Source: Comamonas sp. lk
GTDB lineage: Bacteria; Pseudomonadota; Gammaproteobacteria; Burkholderiales; Burkholderiaceae_C
DNA length: 64,000 bases
Direction: 5' to 3'
Assembly: GCA_945869165.1 (NCBI GenBank)
Contig: CAMBNY010000003.1
Location: 1-64,000 of the forward strand
Shown here: positions 52,134 through 62,911 of the stretch, piece after piece
Numbering within the stretch: the first letter of the stretch is position 1
How the letters are laid out: the number at the start of each line of letters is the position of its first letter
Notes under the pieces: model-generated
What the model was told of the DNA's origin: nothing
What the model saw: the letters and a program-made list of their open reading frames with translations, nothing else
The model's database searches: none
Program-made: the position numbers and the translations under genes

Positions 52134-54323
52134 CTAAAGCTTTATTTCCATACTGAAGTTGATGCCGGTGCGGCCCAGACGTGCGCTATAGACCTGCTGG
52201 TTCGCGCCGCTGCTGGTCAGGGACTCATTGGCCAGCGGCGCAACATTGCTCAAGGCCAAGCGCATCGACACATTCTCCGCGTAGATCCATCTTGCAAACA
52301 TATCGATGCTGCGGCTGCGGCCTTGATCAAGCGTCTGGGTCAGGCTTTGGCGGGTCAGATAATCGGGCGTAAATGCCAGATTCGCTCCCACCGTAATCGG
52401 TGCAATGCCCAAGCGGTAGTCCATGCCCCAGGTGCCTGACCAAGGCTGCTGGCCGTCCAAGCGGTTATCCGGCCCTGGCAGGGTATCGACTTCTGAGCGG
52501 TAGTAGTTCAGCGCAGCGCGAAGGTTCAAAGGCAGCTTGGCGTCAAAAAGTGCGGGCACTAATTCACCGGCGCGCCCCTTAAGCTCCAACTCCAGCCCTG
52601 CCGCCCTGCCAGATGAAAAATTGACGGCTTGCGAAACCCAGCGCGGCGCCGTTGCGTAGTCCGTACTCTGCGGCTGTTGGGATGTGACGCTGCGCACCAG
52701 ATCGTCGATGTGCCGATAAAAAACACCCACGCTGAGCATGCCGCCTTGGCTCAGGTATTTTTCATAGGCAATGTCCAATCCGGTCGCCAATTCGGGGCGC
52801 AGTGCCGGGTTGCCGATGCTGTCGGGTGCGAGCGCCGTGTTGGTTTGCGTGAGGTCGGCATACAAACTATTGGGCGCGGGGCGTGCCAACAGCGTACTGA
52901 CATCCGGCGCTTTGTAGCTGCGCGTGAGGCTGGCGCGCACCAAGTCTTTGCCCGCCGCATCGAATTTATAACTGACGTGCACCATGGGCGCAAAAACTGC
53001 GCTGTTGCTCCGAAGATCCTGGCTATTACCCTGGCTACGGGTATCGATGGATTCATTGCGCACGCCCAGGGTGGCAAACCATTGGGGGGTGATCTGCCAC
53101 TCATCCTGCACAAACAAGGCCGTCTTTTGCACCCGCGCTGAGAAAGGTTGGCCGTTGATACCGGGCAACCAGGCAGCGCCTTGCACGGTCGCGTCGCGTT
53201 GCTCTTGACGTTCGCGCCATTCCAGATCCCAACCCAGCGCCAGGCTATGCGCCTCATTGAGCAGGCGCGTGTAATTGCCGGCCTGGGTCAGGGAAGTCTC
53301 GCGGTTATCCCCTAAGGTGCGCTGTTGCTGGGTGCTGGTGCCCACACTTTGGTTTTCAAACGTTCCATGCGAGGCCTGGATCCCGCCTTTGATTTCGATA
53401 CGTGCATCGGCGGAAAAATTGTTAACCCACTGCAAACGTGTTCGGGCAAATTCCCAGCCACCTTGGCTGCTGCTATCACCTTCTAGAGCAGGCGAGCCCG
53501 AGAGGATCAGGTTGTTGTAATGCGTGCTGCTGTTCCAGGCGCCACTTTGCACAAAGGACTGCCAACTCAAAGTTTCGTCTTCACTCACACGCCAGGTCAG
53601 CAAGGGCGCCAGATTGAGTCCCTGGCCTTGGTAGCGGTTGTCGCCATGCTGGGTACTACTGTCCGCAAGGCTTTGCCTTTGGCTTTCGCTATCTATCTGC
53701 CCCCGCCATTGAAAAGTGGAAATAGGCAGCGTCAGTGACAAATCCCCCCACTTTTCGCCGTAGGTAAAGCTACCCGAAGCCGTCGGTTTTTCAAAGCGGT
53801 AAGCGGTGCTTAAACGCAGATCGCGCTGCGAACGCTTGGGGGCTTCCTTCAAAATAATATGGATAGTTCCGGCCACCGCTTGTGCACTTTGGCTGGCACT
53901 TGGCCCTTTACTCACTTCGATGCGTTCAACTTGCGATGGGTCCAGCTGGTCCAAGGCAAAGCCCGGCGGCGCCGGGTCACCATTGATCAGCAGCAAGGTG
54001 TAGCCCGCGCCTAATCCACGCAAGCGTGGCGAGTTACCTTGCATCGTGACGCCGGGCAATCGCTGCAAGACATCGGCCACATTGGTATCGCCGAATTTAT
54101 CGAGTTCTTCCCGCCCGTAAACTTGTTTGGCGGTGCTGGCGCGTCGGCGCAACTCGGTATCCGTCTGGCGGGCGGTGATTTCTACCCGCTCGAGCTTGGC
54201 GCCAGCACTGGGTCCGGCCTCGGCGCCGGTTTCTTGTGCCTGGACGCTGAGGAAACAGGAGGAAAGAATCAGGCTCCAACAGCCCAGGCGCAACGGGGGC
54301 GCCAAAGAGATCAAAGATTGCAT
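52134..54323 (-). CDS. TonB-dependent outer-membrane receptor
   Basis: 729 residues. A signal peptide (~1-29, LILSSCFLSVQAQ) is followed by a plug domain (~70-175: REELDKFGDTNVADVLQRLP, LRGLGAGYTLLLINGDP, QVERIEVSKGPSA). The rest is a beta-barrel with alternating pattern to the C-terminus, ending EIKL rather than the usual terminal Phe. This class imports siderophores, vitamin B12 or other scarce ligands using TonB energy. The ligand is not deducible and no transporter or siderophore gene is adjacent; only an ABC-ATPase fragment lies upstream. Convergent with prlC, 42 bases apart. Confidence 0.87.
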   Translation of the reverse strand: MQSLISLAPPLRLGCWSLILSSCFLSVQAQETGAEAGPSAGAKLERVEITARQTDTELRRRASTAKQVYGREELDKFGDTNVADVLQRLPGVTMQGNSPRLRGLGAGYTLLLINGDPAPPGFALDQLDPSQVERIEVSKGPSASQSAQAVAGTIHIILKEAPKRSQRDLRLSTAYRFEKPTASGSFTYGEKWGDLSLTLPISTFQWRGQIDSESQRQSLADSSTQHGDNRYQGQGLNLAPLLTWRVSEDETLSWQSFVQSGAWNSSTHYNNLILSGSPALEGDSSSQGGWEFARTRLQWVNNFSADARIEIKGGIQASHGTFENQSVGTSTQQQRTLGDNRETSLTQAGNYTRLLNEAHSLALGWDLEWRERQEQRDATVQGAAWLPGINGQPFSARVQKTALFVQDEWQITPQWFATLGVRNESIDTRSQGNSQDLRSNSAVFAPMVHVSYKFDAAGKDLVRASLTRSYKAPDVSTLLARPAPNSLYADLTQTNTALAPDSIGNPALRPELATGLDIAYEKYLSQGGMLSVGVFYRHIDDLVRSVTSQQPQSTDYATAPRWVSQAVNFSSGRAAGLELELKGRAGELVPALFDAKLPLNLRAALNYYRSEVDTLPGPDNRLDGQQPWSGTWGMDYRLGIAPITVGANLAFTPDYLTRQSLTQTLDQGRSRSIDMFARWIYAENVSMRLALSNVAPLANESLTSSGANQQVYSARLGRTGINFSMEIKL

Positions 54324-54376
54324 AGGCGGACTTTAGCGCTTGTGCCGTTGGCCTGAGCCATCCGGAAGGAACGCCC

Positions 54377-54630
54377 TCAGGCGCGGCGGGCCAATCGGGG
54401 CACCGCACGCAGCAAGGCCTGGGTATGGCGGTGCTGCGGATCCCCTAGCTTTGCTCTGCGGCGCCGTACTCCACCAGCTTGCCGTCTTTCATGACGGCAA
54501 TGTCGTGCGCCAGGTATTCCACCACGCCAAAGTTGTGGGTGATAAACAAATAGGCCACGCCCTCTTGCAAAAGTTCGATGAAGCGCATGCGCGGCTTGAG
54601 CGATGCAAACGGTGCACTGAAGCATTCCAA
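54377..54630 (-). pseudogene. 3' fragment of a peptide-type ABC transporter ATPase
   Basis: On the - strand the sequence reads GVAYLFITHNFGVVEYLAHD, then IAVMKDGKLVEYG, and stops. After a frame shift near 54450 it continues GDPQHRHTQALLRAVP to a TGA at 54377. These are the switch-His region and C-terminal tail of Dpp/Opp-type ATPases; Walker A, the signature and Walker B are absent. It is a decayed relic, not a functional gene. The last intact part lies just upstream of the TonB receptor gene. Confidence 0.8.
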
Positions 54631-54756
54631 CTTTCTCTCGAGTCCTAAACTTCATTTCATGCTAACAGCGAAAAGCGAGCTAGCCCTTCGCCTTTTTTAC
54701 TGGCCAGTTGCTGCCGCCTTGATGGTTAGACACAGCTTTTGCGGCTGGGCTTTTCG

Positions 54757-55740
54757 CTATTCCTCAGGCCGAACGCGCAAAAAACTGGCAAAACGCGGTA
54801 TCCCTTTCGGTGTTCGGTCTCGGTAACGGTAAGTTATCCAGCTGCCGAGCGCTGGTGGAGCACGGCGGACCGCTTCGCTAAAGCCGGTACCTAGGGTAAA
54901 TCGCTTTTTATCGGATGTCTCCACCAAAAGCCCTCCCATTTGGCCCTTGTGTTTGCCTTTCCCGGGCACTACAGCGACGACGCGCGCTTCATCGTCAGGC
55001 TCGGGCTTTAGTTTGCGTAGCATTTTGCTGCGACCAGGCTGCCACAGGGCGTCCCAGTGGTGCAGGACCAGGCCTTCGCCACCTTGCGCGACCACGCTTT
55101 GCAACCGTTCAGGCACTTCCTGGGCCGTGGCTACATGGGCTTGGGCGACCACCAATAACCATTTCGCCTCTTTGCCCGAGAGCAAGTCCTGTGCACGTTG
55201 GTAACGCTGGCGAAAACTCAGACCCGTTATTGGGGCGTCAAACACCATGTAACGAACCTCGCGCCACTCCTCGTCCACCGGCTGTGCTTTACGCACTGCA
55301 CCTGAAAGACGATCAAAGCGTCCCCGGCCCATCCAGAGTTCACCATCGAGCGGCTCGGCGGGCAAAGCGGCCAAGAACCAAGCGGGCGCCGCAATTTCAC
55401 GTCCGCTGCGAAATCGCAGCTTTTTACCGTCCCATAGCGCGCGTACCCCGTCAAGCTTTTCGCTAAGGGCATAGGCGCGGGCATCCAAATTTTTGTCCCA
55501 TGGCATTGCCCATTCGGCAAGGGGCGCCCCCTTGGTTACTGGTGACCCCTGATGACTTTGCTTTGCTTCCTGCGCGCTTTTCTGCACTTTGGACGCGGTA
55601 TCTACACTGGTTTCCTTGCTGGCTCGTCCAATCCCCGGCCAACAGGCCAATGCGCTGGCGATTGCCAAGGCAGTCGCGTTCATTCGGAAAATACGCGCGC
55701 GATCTGGCGCATGGACGGATGTCCGATTTTGGATACTCAT
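54757..55740 (-). CDS. LigE-type ATP-dependent DNA ligase with signal peptide
   Basis: 327 residues. An N-terminal export signal (basic stretch, then ATALAIASALACW, cleaved near GRAS, ~40) precedes a low-complexity spacer and a minimal ligase. Motif I is EKLDGVRA (Lys95), motif III LDGELWMGRG, motif IIIa RYMVFDAP, motif IV GEGLVLHH and motif V RKMLRKLKP-like. A C-terminal OB domain (~240-327, GSWITYRYRDRTPKGIPRFA) completes it. LigE enzymes are small, accessory and periplasmic; a role in handling incoming DNA or in biofilm DNA has been proposed. AGGGGGAACT before the ATG supports this start over one 19 codons downstream. Confidence 0.87.
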   Translation of the reverse strand: MSIQNRTSVHAPDRARIFRMNATALAIASALACWPGIGRASKETSVDTASKVQKSAQEAKQSHQGSPVTKGAPLAEWAMPWDKNLDARAYALSEKLDGVRALWDGKKLRFRSGREIAAPAWFLAALPAEPLDGELWMGRGRFDRLSGAVRKAQPVDEEWREVRYMVFDAPITGLSFRQRYQRAQDLLSGKEAKWLLVVAQAHVATAQEVPERLQSVVAQGGEGLVLHHWDALWQPGRSKMLRKLKPEPDDEARVVAVVPGKGKHKGQMGGLLVETSDKKRFTLGTGFSEAVRRAPPALGSWITYRYRDRTPKGIPRFASFLRVRPEE

Positions 55741-55924
55741 AGTTCCCCCTGATAGCCTGCGTTGTGCAGTGCCTAGAGCCTAACTGTATCCAATTTTGTA
55801 AGCAATTAAAGCGGCGCGTGCGCTTGCTGTTCAAAAGGCGGGCTTGGAGACTGTGGCTTGCCGCGCTATAGCCAAACCCAAGCCTGCGTCAACCCTTGGA
55901 AGCAAGGCTTTTGGGTGCTTTGGA

Positions 55925-56482
55925 CTACATCAAAAGCCGCGAAGAGCGCGGAACGTGGGACATTAAAAACTCCATCTGATCGGCCAGGATGCGCCGGTTG
56001 CGCAGAATGAAGTCTTCCCACAGGCTGGGAACATAGGGCGCGTAGAGCAAAGGCATATGCGCTTGCTCGGGCGTGCGGTGACTTTTGCGGTGGTTACAGG
56101 GACGGCAGGCGGTGACCACGTTCATCCAGTTGTCCACACCGTTTTGAGCGAACGGGATGATGTGCTCGCGCGTCAGATCCGACTCATGAAAATGGCCCCC
56201 GCAATAGGCGCACACATTGCGGTCACGCGAGAACAACTTGCTATTGGTCAGGCCCGGACGCAAATTAAAGGGGTTGATGTTGGGCACGCCACGGGTGCCG
56301 ATGATGCTATTGACGCGGATCACCGACTGCAAGCCGGTGATGGCGTTGTGTCCGCCGCGAAAGACGGCGATCTCGCCGCCAGACTCCCAGCGCACTTCGC
56401 CTGCTGCGTAATTGACGACCGCTTGCTCAAGGGAAATCCAGGACTGCGGAAGCCCCTGGGCCGACAACTTCAGTACTTTCAA
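55925..56482 (-). CDS. HNH endonuclease family protein
   Basis: 185 residues using a TTG start at 56482, chosen because GGAGGAA lies six bases upstream and because the family begins KVLKLSAQGLPQSWI. No in-frame ATG fits. The HNH domain (~85-145) has two CxxC knuckles (CAYCGGHF, CRPCNHRK) and the catalytic His of LTREHIIPF with Asn in VDNWMNVV. This is the widespread chromosomal HNH protein of Proteobacteria, not part of a restriction pair. Function is undefined. Confidence 0.82.
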   Translation of the reverse strand: MKVLKLSAQGLPQSWISLEQAVVNYAAGEVRWESGGEIAVFRGGHNAITGLQSVIRVNSIIGTRGVPNINPFNLRPGLTNSKLFSRDRNVCAYCGGHFHESDLTREHIIPFAQNGVDNWMNVVTACRPCNHRKSHRTPEQAHMPLLYAPYVPSLWEDFILRNRRILADQMEFLMSHVPRSSRLLM

Positions 56483-56655
56483 GCAATTCCTCCAGATCAG
56501 CAAAGACACCGGGAAAACCACGTCACACTGGGCGACCCCGCTGTCGGCCCTAAAGGCTGGAGAGGGGCTGCGTCACAATATACCCTGTTTCAGTGACACC
56601 ACGGCCAAGCCCCTAGCCACCTTGGACTAGCCCTTCGTAACAAAAATACATCTTC

Positions 56656-57630
56656 ATGCAGTTTTTCCGCGGCTACCAGCATCCGGGCCTCGCCCCGGCC
56701 TGCGCCTTGACCATTGGCAATTTTGACGGCGTACACCGTGGCCACCAGGCCATGCTGGCACTCTTGCGCAGCGAAGCGCAGCAGCGCGGCGTGCCCAGCT
56801 GCGTGCTGACTTTCGAGCCGCATCCGCGCGACTACTTTGCCCTGCATCTGCAAAAACCCGAGCTAGCCCCCAGCCGGGTGGGCACTTTCCGCGACAAATT
56901 GCAGGAGCTGGCCCAGTGCGGCGTGGACCAGACCGTGGTGCTGCCGTTTAATGCTGCCCTTGCCAGCCAGAGCCCGCAGGATTTTGTGCAAAAAGTGTTA
57001 GTCCAAGGCCTGGGCGCACGCTATGTGCTGGTGGGCGATGACTTCCGCTTTGGCGCCCAGCGCGCGGGCGATTACGCGATGCTGGACGCCGCCGGGGAGG
57101 CCCACGGTTTTGACGTGGCGCGCATGAACAGCTACGAGGTACATGGCCTGCGCGTCTCTAGTTCGGCGGTGCGTGCCGCGCTGGCCGAAGGCCATATGGC
57201 GCAGGCGGCCCGCTTGCTAGGCCGCCCCTACCGCATTTCCGGGCACATCGTGCATGGTCGCAAACTCGGGCGCACCCTGGGTTTTCGTACCTTGAACCTG
57301 CGCTTTCCGCGCTGGAAGCCTGCTGCCGGCGGCATCTTTGTGGTGCTGGTGCATGGGCTGGCAGACAAGCCGCTTGCTGGTGTGGCCAATATGGGCGTGC
57401 GCCCTTCGCTAGACCCCAGTGATGTGAACGGCGGGCGCGTGCTGCTGGAAACCCATTGCCTGGACTGGCCTGCCGCCCTGGGCGAAGACGGGGGCTACGG
57501 TAAAATTATCAGCGTGGAACTGCTGCATAAATTACACGACGAACTCACTTACGACGGCCTGGACGCCCTGACCCAAGGGATACAGCGCGACTGCGATGAA
57601 GCCCGCACCTGGCTCGCCGCCCGAATTTGA
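56656..57630 (+). CDS. ribF: bifunctional riboflavin kinase/FAD synthetase
   Basis: 324 residues. The N-terminal FMN adenylyltransferase domain (~1-170) has GNFDGVHRGHQAM and the SSSAVRAAL segment. The C-terminal riboflavin kinase (~185-315) has GRKLGRTLGFRTLNLRF, where the usual PTAN box is RTLN (Thr and Asn kept), and the GYGKIISVELLHKLHDE end. It makes FMN then FAD. It stands upstream of ileS and lspA, the standard proteobacterial order. Confidence 0.94.
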   Translation: MQFFRGYQHPGLAPACALTIGNFDGVHRGHQAMLALLRSEAQQRGVPSCVLTFEPHPRDYFALHLQKPELAPSRVGTFRDKLQELAQCGVDQTVVLPFNAALASQSPQDFVQKVLVQGLGARYVLVGDDFRFGAQRAGDYAMLDAAGEAHGFDVARMNSYEVHGLRVSSSAVRAALAEGHMAQAARLLGRPYRISGHIVHGRKLGRTLGFRTLNLRFPRWKPAAGGIFVVLVHGLADKPLAGVANMGVRPSLDPSDVNGGRVLLETHCLDWPAALGEDGGYGKIISVELLHKLHDELTYDGLDALTQGIQRDCDEARTWLAARI

Positions 57631-57745
57631 CAGGGCACACCGGCGCACCTTGCCCCGCGCCACCTGCCCCCTCACCGCGCAACCACGACCGTGCGCAGCG
57701 CAAGCCACCCGATAACGGCCCCCAAAGCCAGCACATGAGATCTGT

Positions 57746-60688
57746 ATGACCGAAGCCCTTGACTACCGCAGCACCCTGAACCTGCCTGACACGCCCTTCC
57801 CCATGCGTGGCGACCTGCCCAAGCGCGAACCCGCCTGGGCCAAGACTTGGAGCGAGGCTGGCCTGTACAAACGCCTGCGCGTGGCACGCCACGGCCAGCC
57901 GCTCTTTGTGCTGCACGACGGCCCGCCCTACGCCAACGGCAAATTGCATATCGGCCATGCGCTGAACAAAGTGCTCAAAGACATGATCGTCAAAAGTCGC
58001 CAACTGGCTGGCTTTGATGCGCAATACATCCCCGGCTGGGACTGCCATGGTTTGCCGATTGAAAACGCCATCGAAAAACTGCATGGGCGCAAGTTGTCGC
58101 GTGACGACATGCAAGCCAAAAGCCGCGCGTTTGCCACCGAGCAAATCGACCAACAGCGAGAAGACTTCAAACGCTTAGGCGTTTTGGGCGACTGGGAGCG
58201 GCCTTACCGCACCATGGATTTCAGCAACGAGGCAGGTGAAATCCGCGCGTTCAAACGCGTGATCGAGCGCGGTTTTGTGTATCGCGGTTTGAAGCCGGTG
58301 TATTGGTGTTTCGATTGCGGTTCTTCATTGGCCGAGTTTGAAATTGAATACGCAGACAAGAAAAGCGACACGCTGGATGTGGCATTTTTATGCGCACAAC
58401 CCGACAAACTGGCCAAAGCTTTCGGTCTGGCCAAGTTGGACAAAGAAGCGTTTGCGGTCATCTGGACCACCACCGCTTGGACCATTCCTGCCAACCAAGC
58501 GCTCAACCTCAACCCCGAATTGAACTACGCGCTGGTCGACACCGAGCGCGGTTATTTTGTGTGTGCTGAATCGCTGGTGGAGAAATGCTTAGAGCGCTGG
58601 CAACTCAGCGGCAAAGCAGTAGCGACCTGCCAAGGCCAGTCGCTGGATTTGATTGAGTTTCACCACCCGCTGTCGCATGTGGATGCGGCCTATCAGCGCA
58701 CTGCCCCTGTGTATTTGGCGGACTACGCCACCGACGCAGACGGCACGGGTATCGTGCACAGCGCACCTGCTTATGGTGTGGATGACTTCAACTCCTGCGT
58801 GGCGCATGGCTTGAAATACGACGATATCCTCAACCCGGTGCAAGGCAACGGCGCGTATGCCGCCGACTTTGCATTGTTCGGCGGACAGCACATTTGGAAA
58901 GCCGTACCCGTCATTTTGGAAGCGCTGAAAAACGCAGGCCGTTTGATGGCGACGCTCGGCATCACGCACAGCTACCCGCATTGCTGGCGCCATAAAACCC
59001 CGGTCATCTACCGCGCTGCGGCGCAATGGTTTGTGCGCATGGACGAAGGCGAGGGCGTGTTCACCAAAGACATAGCAAGCAAGACCTTGCGTCAACTGGC
59101 GCTGGACGCGATCGAGCAAACCAAGTTCTACCCCGAGAACGGCAAAACCCGTTTGCGCGACATGATTGCCAACCGCCCCGACTGGTGCATCTCGCGCCAG
59201 CGCAGCTGGGGCGTGCCGGTGCCGTTTTTGCTGCACAAAGACAGCGGTGAATTGCACCCGGACACCATGGAAATTCTGGACATTGCTGCCAGCATGGTGG
59301 AACACGGCGGCATAGAAGCCTGGAGCCGCGCCGGTGTGAACGACATCCAAGCTTTATTGACAGCGCAAGGCAAAGGCCAGACCGCCAATGCAGACGACTA
59401 CAGCAAAAGCACCGATATTTTGGAAGTCTGGTTCGACTCTGGCTCAACGTTCGAGCACGTGCTGCGCGGCAGCCATAAAAACGCTTATGACCGACCACCC
59501 TTCCACGAAACCGGCCCTGAAGCTGACTTGTATTTGGAAGGCCATGACCAACACCGGGGTTGGTTCCACAGCTCGCTGTTGCTAGGTTGTGCGCTCTATG
59601 ACCGTGCGCCTTACCGTGGTTTGTTGACGCATGGTTTTGCCACAGACGGCCAAGGCCGCAAGATGAGCAAGAGCTTGGGCAACACCGTGGTGCCGCAGGA
59701 AGTGACCGACAAACTGGGCGCGGAAATCGTGCGCCTGTGGGTGGCGTCTACCGACTATTCGGGCGACTTGAACATCGACGACAAAATTCTGGCGCGTGTG
59801 GTGGACACCTACCGCAGGGTGCGCAACACGCTGAAATTTTTGTTGGCCAACACCAGCGACTTTTATATTCACAAAGACGCAGTTGCACTGTCTGACATGT
59901 TGGAAGTCGACCGCTACGCCATCAGCCGCGCGGCGCAACTGCAAGCCGATATCGTTGGCCATTACAACCCGCAAACCAAGGTATTTGAAGGCGGGCATTT
60001 CGGGCGCTACGAGTTCCATCCGGTGGTCTCGAAATTGCAAATTTATTGTTCAGAAGACTTGGGTGCGTTTTATTTGGATGTGCTCAAAGACAGGCTGTAC
60101 ACCACAGCCGCCGGTTCACACGCACGGCGCAGTGCGCAAACCGCGCTGTGGCAAATCACGCAAGCCATGTTGCGCTGGATGGCGCCTTTTCTCAGCTTCA
60201 CCGCCGAAGAGGCGTGGGCCACGCTGGCGGCCGAGGGCAAAGTGCCCGAAGGGCTGCGCGAATCTATCTTTTTAGCGACCTACACGCCTTTGTTGGCAAC
60301 GGACGAAGCACTGAACGCCAAATGGGCACGCATCCACGAAATCCGCGAAGCGGTGAACAAAGAAATCGAAGTGCTGCGGGTGGCAGGCCAGGTAGGCGCG
60401 TCGCTTCAAGCAGCGGTCAGCATCACGGCCAACGGACAAGACATGGCTTTACTCCACAGTCTGGGCGAGGACCTGCGGTATGTGTTCATCAGCTCCACCG
60501 TTACCTTGCTACACGGCGAGACATTGGCCGTCCAGGCCCGCGCTGCGAATGCCACCAAGTGCGAACGCTGCTGGCACTATGTGGAAGAGGCCAGCTTGGC
60601 GCCGGGCGTTGACGCGGCCCACCCCACGATTTGCGCGCGCTGCGTCAGCAATTTGTTTGGCAACGGCGAGAGCCGGCAGGTGGCTTGA
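57746..60688 (+). CDS. ileS: isoleucyl-tRNA synthetase
   Basis: 980 residues. The class I motifs HIGH ([11 protein letters not shown], ~70) and KMSKS ([10 protein letters not shown], ~645) are present, with the editing domain ([13 protein letters not shown]) between. A C-terminal zinc-binding Cys cluster ([10 protein letters not shown] ... [10 protein letters not shown]) is intact. The TGA overlaps the lspA start (TGATG). Slightly longer than the E. coli enzyme (938) but without unusual insertions visible. Confidence 0.96.
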   Translation: MTEALDYRSTLNLPDTPFPMRGDLPKREPAWAKTWSEAGLYKRLRVARHGQPLFVLHDGPPYANGKLHIGHALNKVLKDMIVKSRQLAGFDAQYIPGWDCHGLPIENAIEKLHGRKLSRDDMQAKSRAFATEQIDQQREDFKRLGVLGDWERPYRTMDFSNEAGEIRAFKRVIERGFVYRGLKPVYWCFDCGSSLAEFEIEYADKKSDTLDVAFLCAQPDKLAKAFGLAKLDKEAFAVIWTTTAWTIPANQALNLNPELNYALVDTERGYFVCAESLVEKCLERWQLSGKAVATCQGQSLDLIEFHHPLSHVDAAYQRTAPVYLADYATDADGTGIVHSAPAYGVDDFNSCVAHGLKYDDILNPVQGNGAYAADFALFGGQHIWKAVPVILEALKNAGRLMATLGITHSYPHCWRHKTPVIYRAAAQWFVRMDEGEGVFTKDIASKTLRQLALDAIEQTKFYPENGKTRLRDMIANRPDWCISRQRSWGVPVPFLLHKDSGELHPDTMEILDIAASMVEHGGIEAWSRAGVNDIQALLTAQGKGQTANADDYSKSTDILEVWFDSGSTFEHVLRGSHKNAYDRPPFHETGPEADLYLEGHDQHRGWFHSSLLLGCALYDRAPYRGLLTHGFATDGQGRKMSKSLGNTVVPQEVTDKLGAEIVRLWVASTDYSGDLNIDDKILARVVDTYRRVRNTLKFLLANTSDFYIHKDAVALSDMLEVDRYAISRAAQLQADIVGHYNPQTKVFEGGHFGRYEFHPVVSKLQIYCSEDLGAFYLDVLKDRLYTTAAGSHARRSAQTALWQITQAMLRWMAPFLSFTAEEAWATLAAEGKVPEGLRESIFLATYTPLLATDEALNAKWARIHEIREAVNKEIEVLRVAGQVGASLQAAVSITANGQDMALLHSLGEDLRYVFISSTVTLLHGETLAVQARAANATKCERCWHYVEEASLAPGVDAAHPTICARCVSNLFGNGESRQVA

Positions 60689-61179
60689 TGGCGCGCTATC
60701 GCGGTGGGATGCGCTTGCTGCATTGGCTGGCTATCGCGCTGGTCATCGTGCTGGTGGACCAGGTCACCAAACTGCTCATCGTCGGCAGCATGCAACTGGG
60801 CGATAGCCGCCCTGTGACTGAATTTTTCAACATTGTGCGCGCCCACAACAGCGGGGCTGCGTTTTCATTTCTGGCAGACGCCTCGGGCTGGCAGCGTTGG
60901 TTTTTTACCGGGGTGGGCACGGTGGCGGCTGTGGTCATGGTCTGGCTGCTGCACAGCCACGCGGGCGAAAAATTATTTTGCTTTGCCATCACCTTTGTAC
61001 TCGGCGGCGCGGTGGGCAACGTTATCGACCGCGTGTTGTATGGCTACGTGGTCGATTTTCTGGATTTTCATTGGATGGCGATGCACTTTCCCGCGTTTAA
61101 CGCAGCCGATAGCGCCATTACGCTGGGCGCTACTTGCCTGATTCTGGACGAAATACGGCGCGTTCGGCGTAGCCAATAA
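60688..61179 (+). CDS. lspA: prolipoprotein signal peptidase (signal peptidase II)
   Basis: 163 residues from the ATG at 60688, which shares a base with the ileS stop; a longer frame inside ileS is rejected. There are four membrane helices. The conserved boxes are [40 protein letters not shown] (catalytic Asp) and [11 protein letters not shown] (second Asp). It cleaves signal peptides of lipoproteins in the inner membrane. Confidence 0.95.
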   Translation: MARYRGGMRLLHWLAIALVIVLVDQVTKLLIVGSMQLGDSRPVTEFFNIVRAHNSGAAFSFLADASGWQRWFFTGVGTVAAVVMVWLLHSHAGEKLFCFAITFVLGGAVGNVIDRVLYGYVVDFLDFHWMAMHFPAFNAADSAITLGATCLILDEIRRVRRSQ

Positions 61180-61198
61180 GCGCGGCGCTGACCTTGCC

Positions 61199-62911
61199 CT
61201 AGGGCGCGGGCCCCACGCGCAGCACGCTGAACGACTCCAAAGGCTCTTTGCCATGCGCTAAATTAATCTGGCGAGGGAGTAAACCGGTTTTGTGGTCTAC
61301 CCAATCGCCTTGGTGCACCAATTGGTAAGGGCCTAGGGACGCGCTCAAGGTGGGCAAGGCCTCGGTTTTGACCAGCAAAAAATAATCCTTGGGTTTTAGC
61401 GCGTCCGTGTCCATAACCTCCATGCGCACACTCGGTGCGCTCCTTCGGTACAGACCAATTTCCCAAGCCACGATCGAGTCCATGCCATAAACCAGTACGG
61501 GTGTTTGCGGGCTGTTGGCCAGCACGGGTAACACGTTGTAGGGCACGCTGTAGCGCGTGTGGGCGATGTAGGTCATTGCCTCCAGCGCGGCATACAACAC
61601 GTTGACCGCTACCACCGGGTACACCAGCAGGAGGCTGGCTCTTTGCAAAATACCACTGCGCCAGCCCCAAGCCAAGGTGAGCAGGCAGGCGCCAATCAAG
61701 CCAGACACGAGCACTGCATTGCCCACCTGAAGCGCTACACCTAGCCCTAAGACCAGCGTAAGGGCGCTGACCAGGGACTGCGCGGTCAAAGTCCTCTTGG
61801 CATCGACCGCGAGCAGGCACTCCAGCAAAAACCGCGCACATAGGATGGCGGCAAAGGGATACACGATCACCGTGTAGTAATCCAGCTGAAAAGAGGTAGC
61901 GCTGAACATGACAAAACTGACAAAAAAACTGGTGCATAAATACACAAAGGCGTCACGCTCGCCCTTGGCCGAGCGCGCAAAGGTCCGCACCCCCGTCCAC
62001 ACCGCTCCGATATAGACCGCCACCCAAGGCAAAAATGCCCAAACAAACACATGGACAAAGTACCAAGGGTTGCCGCCGTCGTTGGTGATCGGGCCGGAAT
62101 TAAAAAAGCGGCCGAACTGGCTATCCCAAAAGAAAAATCGGATGCCAGAGACGCCCTGCTTTCCAAAAACGGTTTTCTCTGGATGCAAATCAAACTGCCA
62201 GTACAAAGCACCCAACTCGGGTGCCAGAAATATCAAAGTCAGACCCAGCATCAGCCACCACCTCAGACGTACTAGCTGGGACAAACGCCCTTGATAGAGC
62301 CACAGACAAAACAGGCCACTGCCTATGGTGATCAGCGTGAACACGCCTTTGGTCATGACCGAAATGGCACTGAACAGCGCTGCCAAAACTAAATGTTTGG
62401 CTTTGCCCGTTGCATCCAGGCGCAAGCAGTAGTAACAAGCGCCCATGATGCTGCCCGTCAAAAAGGCCTCGGCCTTGAGTGCGCTGGTGGTGTACATCAG
62501 ATGGTAGGTGGACAGGTACACCAGCAATGCCAGTAGAGCAAGGTCGCGCCCGTAGAGCAAGCGCGCCAGCCGGTAGGTGTAATAGCCGCCGAGCAAATGA
62601 AACAAAAAACCCGGCAGGATGTAGCTGCCAGCACTGATGCCAAACAGCTTAAAAAACAGTGCGCCCATCCAAAACGGGAAATGCGGTTTATCCAACCAGT
62701 CTTTGCCGTCTAGAACCAGTGAGAGGTAGTCGCCGCTTTGCAACATGTGCTGCGCCAGCGCGGCGTAGAGCACCGAATCCCCCTCGTTAATGATGGGCGT
62801 CAGCATGCTGGCCGCATTGACCAACACCGTGAGCGCCATCAAGGCCCACAGCACCCGGCGCACACCGGGGCTTAGGGTGGTGCCAAAGGTCACAGAGTCA
62901 GGATAGTGCAA
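61199..62911 (-). CDS. ArnT/GT39-like membrane glycosyltransferase
   Basis: 570 residues with about twelve membrane helices and a periplasmic C-terminal part. The GT39/ArnT pattern is visible near the N-terminus: INEGDSVLYAALAQHMLQSG (acidic pair in the first periplasmic loop) and DWLDKPHFPFWMGALFFKLF. Family enzymes transfer a sugar from a polyprenyl-phosphate donor to lipid A or proteins; the acceptor cannot be called. It is convergent with lspA (19 bases apart). Its start overlaps the end of the quinone oxidoreductase gene by 22 bases. Confidence 0.8.
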   Translation of the reverse strand: MHYPDSVTFGTTLSPGVRRVLWALMALTVLVNAASMLTPIINEGDSVLYAALAQHMLQSGDYLSLVLDGKDWLDKPHFPFWMGALFFKLFGISAGSYILPGFLFHLLGGYYTYRLARLLYGRDLALLALLVYLSTYHLMYTTSALKAEAFLTGSIMGACYYCLRLDATGKAKHLVLAALFSAISVMTKGVFTLITIGSGLFCLWLYQGRLSQLVRLRWWLMLGLTLIFLAPELGALYWQFDLHPEKTVFGKQGVSGIRFFFWDSQFGRFFNSGPITNDGGNPWYFVHVFVWAFLPWVAVYIGAVWTGVRTFARSAKGERDAFVYLCTSFFVSFVMFSATSFQLDYYTVIVYPFAAILCARFLLECLLAVDAKRTLTAQSLVSALTLVLGLGVALQVGNAVLVSGLIGACLLTLAWGWRSGILQRASLLLVYPVVAVNVLYAALEAMTYIAHTRYSVPYNVLPVLANSPQTPVLVYGMDSIVAWEIGLYRRSAPSVRMEVMDTDALKPKDYFLLVKTEALPTLSASLGPYQLVHQGDWVDHKTGLLPRQINLAHGKEPLESFSVLRVGPAP

